NCBI RefSeq assembly: GCF_048544455.1
Contig: NC_133537.1
Span: 19,715,541-19,779,540, forward strand
Origin: Silene latifolia
Taxonomy: Eukaryota > Streptophyta > Magnoliopsida > Caryophyllales > Caryophyllaceae
Reading direction: 5' to 3'
DNA: 64,000 nucleotides
Shown here: positions 58,126 through 64,000 of the stretch, in pieces
Layout: every line of letters begins with the position of its first letter
Position numbering within the stretch: the stretch's first letter is position 1
Position numbers and translations under genes: made by a program
Notes under the pieces: model-generated
What the model was told of the DNA's origin: nothing
The model's input: only the letters and a program-made list of their open reading frames with translations
Database searches by the model: none

Positions 58126-58399
58126 GTTTTTATTACATTTTCCTAATTTTTTTAAAAATTAAATTTGTTTCATGCCATTCAAAATCCTGCATATATCGAA
58201 GCAAAGATATATCCAAAGATAAATCACAGCTGGGTTCATCAGAACTCAATAGATTCAATTCAACCATAACAGCAGCATCATATATACTTACAATTTGATC
58301 ACTTTAAATGAACTAAGATTCTAGCTCTATCTACAAATATCATTTCCTAACTTCAGCAAAAAATTTACTAAGCTGATCTAAGCTCTGAGTATCATGCAT
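58126..58399 (-). other. 3' flank of the transposon gene
   Basis: AT-rich DNA between the left subterminal repeats and the stop codon of the gene, so probably its 3' UTR and terminator. No motif could be assigned. Confidence 0.4.
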
Positions 58400-61300
58400 T
58401 TAGCCTTCATTGCTATGTTCTAAGACGTATTTGCCCAACATGTCCCTTACCTTGTCTATTTGGTTCCATTTGTACTGCTGAAGTTCTTGTGGCGCGCTGA
58501 TTACATACTGCGGAAAAAACAAAGACAAGACATTATTGTAACAACATACATCATTCACATAGCAACATCATGGTATAGCAGCAAGCAAGACAACATCAGC
58601 TCTAATTTAAAAAAAGTAATAAACACATTATGAAATTACTAACCTTTTCTGGAAAAAGCATATATCTTCGCATGATAACCTCCAACATGAACCGACAAAC
58701 GTAGTATCCACATTGTATGTTATCCGGCTGGTGAGGGACCTATTATTACATAAAAAATGAAAAGACGAGAAGACCCACATCAGAATCTTGCACTTTAGGT
58801 ATTGTATTTGCGCACGTATTATTATTAAAGACAAATTTTTGCACTTAAGGTATGGTAGTTGAGCACGTACCCCTGTTATCGTAATAAAAGTAGGGCCATC
58901 ATTAGAATCTTTCGTGGGTTGATCCTCGTTAGCTCTTTTCTTCTCAAAGGCCCTTTTTTCATAAAACAAAATAGAGGCAGAACTCATATTTTTGGGGCAA
59001 AAATGAGCGTTTTGCTATAAATAAAAATTGAAACTTAATGTTGCTAAAAATAAATTCGTATTATAAACTTACTTTATAATCAAGTCCTTAAAGGTCTCGC
59101 TTGGTTCTTTATGCAAAGAGTCCAACCAAAAAACTTTCTTCTTGCTCGGCATGATGACTGCTAGCACCCAATGACTCCTACATACATCAAGAGACATCAA
59201 CATTATTAACAAGTACATATATTAGTTATGAAAATGCAATTGTAGGGGAAAACGTAATGCTAATGATGTATTACCCGATTTCATTATAAGGGGCAAAAAT
59301 CAGCTTTTTGGTTGTCGCCAATTGCCGAGCAATAATCTACCCGATCTTCGAACGAAAACAACGTGATGTGCATAGATAAAACATAGGGGCACAGGAATCC
59401 GTATAGATCACCTGGAATCTTGTTCTCGGGGATCACTCTCAATTTCAATATCCTACATTATTACGGTATTAATTCTGGTATTTAAAACACTATCTAGTTG
59501 TCAGAATATTAGAATATGAAATGATTTATTAAGAAACTTACTTCATCCAAACAAATAGGTGTTGGACATCAATCTCGTCTAGGCCAGCCCAAATGGCTAG
59601 TAGCTCCCACGACAGAATTGCTTCGCGCTCAACCTCTAAAATATCCTCCTCGAGCGGAATAATTATCAATTGCTCATTTGCTACGCGATGGCTAGCCTCC
59701 GAATACAGTTTCCTCATCGTCACCGTTCTTACTTTTAGCATGAATTCCTTCCCAGAAAATTTAATGGAGTTTATACTCCTAACATCTTTCAGTGTGGGGA
59801 AATAATGCTTCTCTGATTTTGTGCTACTACCACCAGCCTATACATGTAGATAATTAAAATAATAAAAAATCCAAAGGTAACATATCCATGCTTTTTAGAA
59901 ATACAGAAAAAAATATAAATAAAGGGTGGTTTTTAAAAAAATGGAGAAGTTAATTAAATACCTCATCAAGTTGTTGTTTCGACGAGGTAGTTGGCATGTC
60001 TGGGGACTTAGGCTTATCCGCCTTAGCCGGCATTTTTGTTCCCTACAAAAATTTCCATGCTTTTTAATACAGAAAAAATATAAATAAAGGGAGGTTTTTA
60101 AAAAAATGGAGAAGTTAATTAAATACCTCATCAAGTTATTTTCTCGACGAGGTAGTTGGCATGTCTGGGGACTTAGGCTTATCCGCCTTAGCCGGCTTTT
60201 TTGTTCCCTACAAAAAAAAATAACATATAAATTTAACATATAAAAACATTTAACATATAAAAATTTAACATATAAAGGTATTTTTTCTAACCCCAACTGC
60301 TTTCGGTTGAGGCGGAGAAGAACGAGCCAGGAAGATGTGAGATTCAGGCCATTGGATGAAACTTCCAACCGCATCTGCCAAAATGGTAATGTCGTCACGA
60401 ACTGGGACGGGCAGTTGAAATTTTTCATGGCCTTCAAAGACTTGAGTTATCTCCACTTTTCTATGATTCGGCAAAAGTTTTTCGCCATGAACCAATAAAG
60501 TTTCTGCTGATTTGGTGAGCACTTCTACGAGAGCCCGACCAACACGCACAATTGGTATCTCGGATTTAGGGTCAGCAAGAATAACTACCCTCATGTTTAC
60601 GGCCTGAAGAATACACATACATTATATATTATATCCCAAAATTTAATAGAATTCATATAAATTTAACTAATTAAAGACTTCATGCATACCTTTTAAAATC
60701 GTGAACCGACTTGAAGGGGATGTATCTTTCGTTTTCCATCAGCCGTCTTCTCAAGTTGCATCCCCTGATTATTGTCAGCTGTGGCGGGTAACTCAAGTTG
60801 CATCTCCTTTTCAGACTCATTTACCTAATAAAATTAACCAATGGCACGATGTCAGAAATTATAGCACTAGAGCTGGCAGGGAACACACTCCCTGCTCTTA
60901 CCCCAAAAAAAAAGAAAAGAAAAATAAGGAAGTCATATATTTACCTTATCGGCTTCAGTTGTTACAACTTCAGAAGCATTAGGTACCTGATCTTTCTGAA
61001 TCTTGTTGACCGATACTTCCTTCTCATGTATTGCCAAGGTAGTAGTGTTCTCGGCCTCTTGACCAATCTGTTGTACCTTACCCCCTTTAATGACATCCTC
61101 CATCATCTTCAATTCTTCTTCGGAAGGCTTGCCTCCAGAATTTATGTTTAGTATTACGGATGCCAATAACTGAACCTTCGTGCCAAGACTGTAATGTTTC
61201 AGCAATTTGTTTAAAACAATAACATGTGAACTTAAATTAAAATAATAGAATAAATGGTACCATGTCAGCCTTCTCAGCCTTAGTCTTCCTTTTCTTGTTT

Positions 61301-62448
61301 TTCGGGGGCAGTTGTCCCATAATATTTCGTGACTCCAACCTATAACCGGACGCCCTTCAATCGACTTGGATGTTCATGTCGGCCGATCGTTCTAGCAAGA
61401 ACGTCATCACGACCATTGGGAGTGAATTTCCCTTCTTCTACCTCCTTCAATACCTTGTCCTATAATATATTAAATAAACTTCAAATTATTTTTGTGACTA
61501 AAATAATAAAGTTAGTAATGAACTCGTCTTAATAAAATAATGCTTACTATGTTGGCCAACACTTCCTGATCATATTTGTCACACGACCGGGATCCTTTAG
61601 GCGTGTGCCCTACATTATAAGTTACATGCCGATCCAAGTCAGTCACTCCCTTTGCCACCTACACATTAACATGGTAACAGTTATACATGTACATGTGTAT
61701 CAAGTCCAAGTGTGATAAAAAAATAAAATAAACAGGGCAATGCATGCTACTTACGAGGTTGTCTTCTATCAATCTGTAACTGCCTCGAGAACCATACCAT
61801 TTCCACTTCTTGCATGAAATGTTAGCACGATTTATTCTGCTAACGGCCTTCAAATTATATAAGCGTAAGTAGATGAGATAATAAAAAGATTATAAAGAAC
61901 TCATTAATTAAAAAAATGATAGGTAATCGTTAAAAGGCGAGGATATTTAACCTCAAACTTCTCACTAGTTCGAATCGCTTTGAAAAGATCCCATTGTTCC
62001 TGACTGATGGTAGGACACTTGTTTTCTGGCGGGCTCTTACGCATCTCCCCGTTTCCTTATCCACATACAACCAATCCCTAGCAACGTCACACTTCTACTG
62101 CCTTAAGACAAACCCTGCCTTCTGCATTAAATACTTATCATGGCATTCGACAATATCAAAGGCTTCCTTTATACGAGCCAAGTATAACTCCGCAAATTTT
62201 GGATTCAAATTCCTAATTTCATCTAAATGGATAGGCACAAACTGTCTTGTGCAACATCCAATCCAAGTGGATAAATGCCCCGCATTTGGACCAGTAGGGA
62301 AACCCTTCGAGTTCCATTTTATTTTAAGCGGCTGTTTAGCCGCTATAGCTGCAAGGGCTGCAGGGCAATTCGTAGCACCCCTCTCACCAGGCTTATTATC
62401 ATCCCCAGGCTTATTATTCTTTTGACTTCTTTTCCGTTTTTCACCCAT
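58400..62448 (-). pseudogene. CACTA-type transposase-like protein with DUF8039-like and Ulp1 (C48) cysteine-protease domains, multi-exon, damaged
   Basis: Exons read on the minus strand: 62448-61952 (LKIKWNSKGFPTGPNAGHLS, STWIGCCTRQFVPI, then DWLYVDKETG and SPPENKCPTISQEQWDLFKA), 61847-61755, 61658-61548 (GHTPKGSRSCDKYDQEVLAN), from 61459, a Lys/Glu-rich linker (61190-60700), a DUF8039-like part (60606-60290, VRDDITILADAVGSFIQWP), the Pro/Ser exon at about 60215 duplicated at about 60045, 59840-59538, and Ulp1 exons 59177-59073 (SHWVLAVIMP..VFWLDS), 58739-58644 (QPDNIQCGYYVCRFMLEV) and 58507-58400. The N-terminal part resembles plant En/Spm transposase-associated proteins; the C-terminal part has the His-Asp-Gln-Cys pattern of SUMO-protease-like enzymes. 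Breaks: Trp-to-stop at 62095-62097, a one-base loss near 62050 and a stop/frame problem at 61340. The Ulp1 catalytic residues survive. Confidence 0.8.
59886..60215 (-). repeat. 169-bp tandem duplication of an exon in the transposon gene
   Basis: Units starting at 59886 and 60055 share the CCATGCTTTTTA start, the AAATGGAGAAGTTAATTAAA word and an exon encoding PAKADKPKSPDMPTTSS. The downstream copy encodes SSKQQLDE; the upstream copy (60055-60212) has a stop after SSRK. Confidence 0.85.
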
Positions 62449-63055
62449 GATAATCCTAAAACCCAAATATGAATTAAATAGTAAATGAACAACTTAACAA
62501 CGTCATGCAGAGTATTATCTAAAACCCTAAAGAGGAATGAAAATTTAAAACAACAGTTTGAGCTTCTAAAATCCTAAACCCTAATAAGAGGAATGAAGTA
62601 GATGATGCGGGATGATAAAGATAACAAAGAAGACGAAAAACAAACAGATGAAAAACAAAAAAGATGATCGTCTTAAAACCCTAATGACGAAACACAAAAG
62701 TGAACATACCCGATGATGATGATGATGATAAAGAGAATGAGCAGGATGATAAGGGAAGGCAACAGAATCTGGGCGTCGGAAATTGGGCGACAGCCGGCAA
62801 CGAGAATGTAGAAAGCGGGGGAGAGAGAATAATAAACTCAGGATACCAACGGTTGAACTGATGTTGTGTGTGTGTGGTATGTTGTATGTGTTTGTAAATT
62901 AGTTTTTTATTAAGACAAACTATTGACAACGGGTCCTTAAAACAAAACCGTTGTGATATGTTAATAACAACGGGTCAAGAAAAGTTAACCGTTGTCATAA
63001 CTTTATTACACCGGTATGACAACGGTTAAAATATACCCGTTGTAATATATTTTCA
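62449..63055 (-). promoter_or_regulatory. promoter side and right subterminal repeats of the CACTA-like element
   Basis: Between the start codon and 62900 the minus strand is a 5'-leader-like region with CCGCTTTC and CTCTCCCCC words and a (GT)n/(CA)n stretch near 62860-62872. ACAACGG/CCGTTGT repeats follow at 62925-63050. The gene is therefore transcribed from this end inward. Confidence 0.6.
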
Positions 63056-63270
63056 CCCAATTTGCGCCAAAATGTTTGATTTATTAATCTCATTAATTAA
63101 CATATTCATATATGTGACATATAATTTAGTCATAAAATTAAATCTAGATCTTATGCATGCAAACTTGAACAAGAGTAGAGAAGAAATCATCATACAAGCT
63201 TATGGATTTCGGTTTTGGGCACCAAAAAATTCTCCTATTTGTTAGTTCTTGAGCTTCCTTAAAATGGATG
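63056..63270. other. AT-rich flank, not assigned
   Basis: No gene. The part 63160-63270 joins 63828-64000 across the TRIM insertion and may belong to an older element, perhaps a copia-type LTR region, but I cannot identify it. Confidence 0.35.
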
Positions 63271-63473
63271 TATAACAACCCGACCCACCACGGTTGTAAC
63301 ACAACCCAATAAGATGAGATATGTACCTTTGGGCCCATTACTTGTCCTCACTTAAGCCCAAAAGCACAAGGCCTTGTTACTAAGTGGTAGGTGGAATCCC
63401 TTATAAACATATCACAACCTCCTCAATTCCCCGATGTGGGACAACCTTACTCTCAATAACTTGGGGTGTTACA
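63271..63473 (-). repeat. TRIM 3' LTR
   Basis: Nearly identical to 63620-63822; I see about four substitutions (for example GGTTG/GGTCG and GATGAGA/GATGGGA), so the insertion is recent. The minus-strand purine stretch AAGTGAGGGAGAT ends next to it at 63474. Confidence 0.92.
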
Positions 63474-63603
63474 ATCTCCCTCACTTAAAGAACACAACGT
63501 CCTCGTTGTGCCTCCAACTTGACCGCAGCCAAGCCCAGAATCCTCCCCCGCTAGGTGTGTAACCCGCTACTCCCGACCACGGGCTCACCACACGGTCGCA
63601 GGG

Positions 63604-63617
63604 TCGCTCTGATACCA
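63604..63617 (-). other. TRIM primer binding site
   Basis: The minus strand reads TGGTATCAGAGCGA two bases from the LTR at 63620, matching the initiator methionine tRNA 3' end. Confidence 0.9.
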
Positions 63618-63619
63618 TT

Positions 63620-63822
63620 TATAACAACCCGACCCACCACGGTCGTAACACAACCCAATAAGATGGGATATGTACCTTTGGGCCCATTACTTGTCCTCAC
63701 TTAAGCCCAAAAGCACAAGGCCTTGTTACTAAGTGGTAGGTGGAATCCCTTATAAACATATCACAACCTCTTCAATTCCCCGATGTGGGACAACCTTACT
63801 CTCAATAACTTGGGGTGTTACA
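63620..63822 (-). repeat. TRIM 5' LTR
   Basis: 203 bp, paired with 63271-63473, starting TGTAACACCCCAAG at 63822 on the minus strand. Confidence 0.92.
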
Positions 63823-63827
63823 GGATG

Positions 63828-64000
63828 AACAAAGGATCCAAATTAGAATCCCTCCCAAAAGTGAATACCCAAGGTGTAACTCTTAATAATTAATAATACT
63901 ATGAACTAGTAATATTATTAATCTTGCTTAAAAATTGACCCAAAATATTATTTTGCTCTCTTGTTTATTCGGCCAAGAGAAGGGAAGAAGTGAAGTATTT
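63828..64000. other. right window edge, not assigned
   Basis: AT-rich sequence continuing 63160-63270. It includes a short inverted TAATAATACTATGAACTAGT-type stretch at 63890-63920. Nothing further can be supported. Confidence 0.3.

Larger units (their letters stand above)
57657..63055 (-). mobile_element. CACTA-like (En/Spm) transposon carrying a Ulp1-protease gene
   Basis: The left end is CACTACTACAGATACAGG, the CACTA signature. Subterminal ACAACGG/CCGTTGT repeats fill 57673-58125 and 62925-63050, as in plant CACTA elements. The only gene is on the minus strand (58400-62448). No TNP2/DDE-type transposase is present in the 5.4 kb, so it would depend on a helper. The matching right terminus (TAGTG) could not be found and the right limit is drawn after the last repeat. 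Confidence 0.75.
63271..63822 (-). mobile_element. complete TRIM retrotransposon, 552 bp
   Basis: Two 203-bp LTRs (63271-63473, 63620-63822) flank a 146-bp non-coding interior. The target duplication GGATG is exact (63266-63270, 63823-63827). The PBS and purine tract place it on the minus strand. LTR ends are TGTAACACCCC..GTTGTTATA in element orientation, so the usual final CA is replaced by TA. With no genes it must use enzymes of other elements. Confidence 0.92.

Overview
The window is nuclear DNA of a flowering plant, probably a eudicot, from a repeat-rich intergenic region. The evidence is plant-specific throughout: Ty3 elements of Tat/Ogre-like and Athila-like type, Ty1/copia elements, a SIRE-like envelope-type ORF, L1-type LINEs with DUF4283/zinc-knuckle ORF1, a Cassandra LTR with 5S rRNA sequence, Stowaway and Harbinger/hAT MITEs, Helitron termini, a CACTA-like element, and intron-bearing remains of a plant ankyrin E3-ligase gene. 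I cannot name the genus. I see no intact host gene, tRNA gene, rRNA locus or CRISPR array. All coordinates and homologies were read by eye.

Layout. 1-7794: minus-strand Tat/Ogre-like Ty3 element (protease and gag of an open polyprotein, leader, PBS, ~3.2 kb 5' LTR) running off the left edge. 7795-~11733: 3' part of a SIRE-like copia element with a broken envelope-like ORF and its 3' LTR, into which the Ty3 element probably inserted. 11734-14480: AT-rich DNA with a long-TIR DNA element, two Helitron-like 3' ends and a Stowaway MITE. 14949-16352: 5'-truncated LINE. 16377-16930: Stowaway and Harbinger-like MITEs. 16936-22606: full-length 5.7 kb LINE (minus) with an 18-bp target-site duplication that copies the end of the Harbinger MITE. 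22837-29744: region bounded by two outward-facing Helitron-like 3' ends and holding an XBAT34/35-like ankyrin pseudogene with recognisable introns.

30028-54929 is a deep nest. A minus-strand copia element (A; LTR 30775-31116) is split at one pol codon by a 21.9-kb insertion (32096-54025) whose TGTAACA/TGTTACA ends carry a 5-bp duplication. This is best read as a ~4-kb solo LTR into which there later inserted an Athila-like solo LTR, a long-TIR element, an 878-bp retroposon and a second minus-strand copia (B; 38185-52290). Copia B was itself invaded by a chromovirus-like LTR, a Cassandra solo LTR and Helitron-like DNA. Copia A resumes at 54026 and is hit by a TRIM solo LTR and another LTR-like sequence.

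55557-64000: an Athila-like 5' LTR, PBS and gag start (plus) are interrupted by a CACTA-like element (57657-~63055). Its only gene (minus, many exons) joins an En/Spm-type plant transposase segment, a DUF8039-like segment and a Ulp1-like C48 cysteine protease. A complete 552-bp TRIM (63271-63822) follows.

These sequences do not form a cooperating pathway. What can be read is an insertion order, and a decay pattern dominated by C-to-T type nonsense changes and single-base indels.
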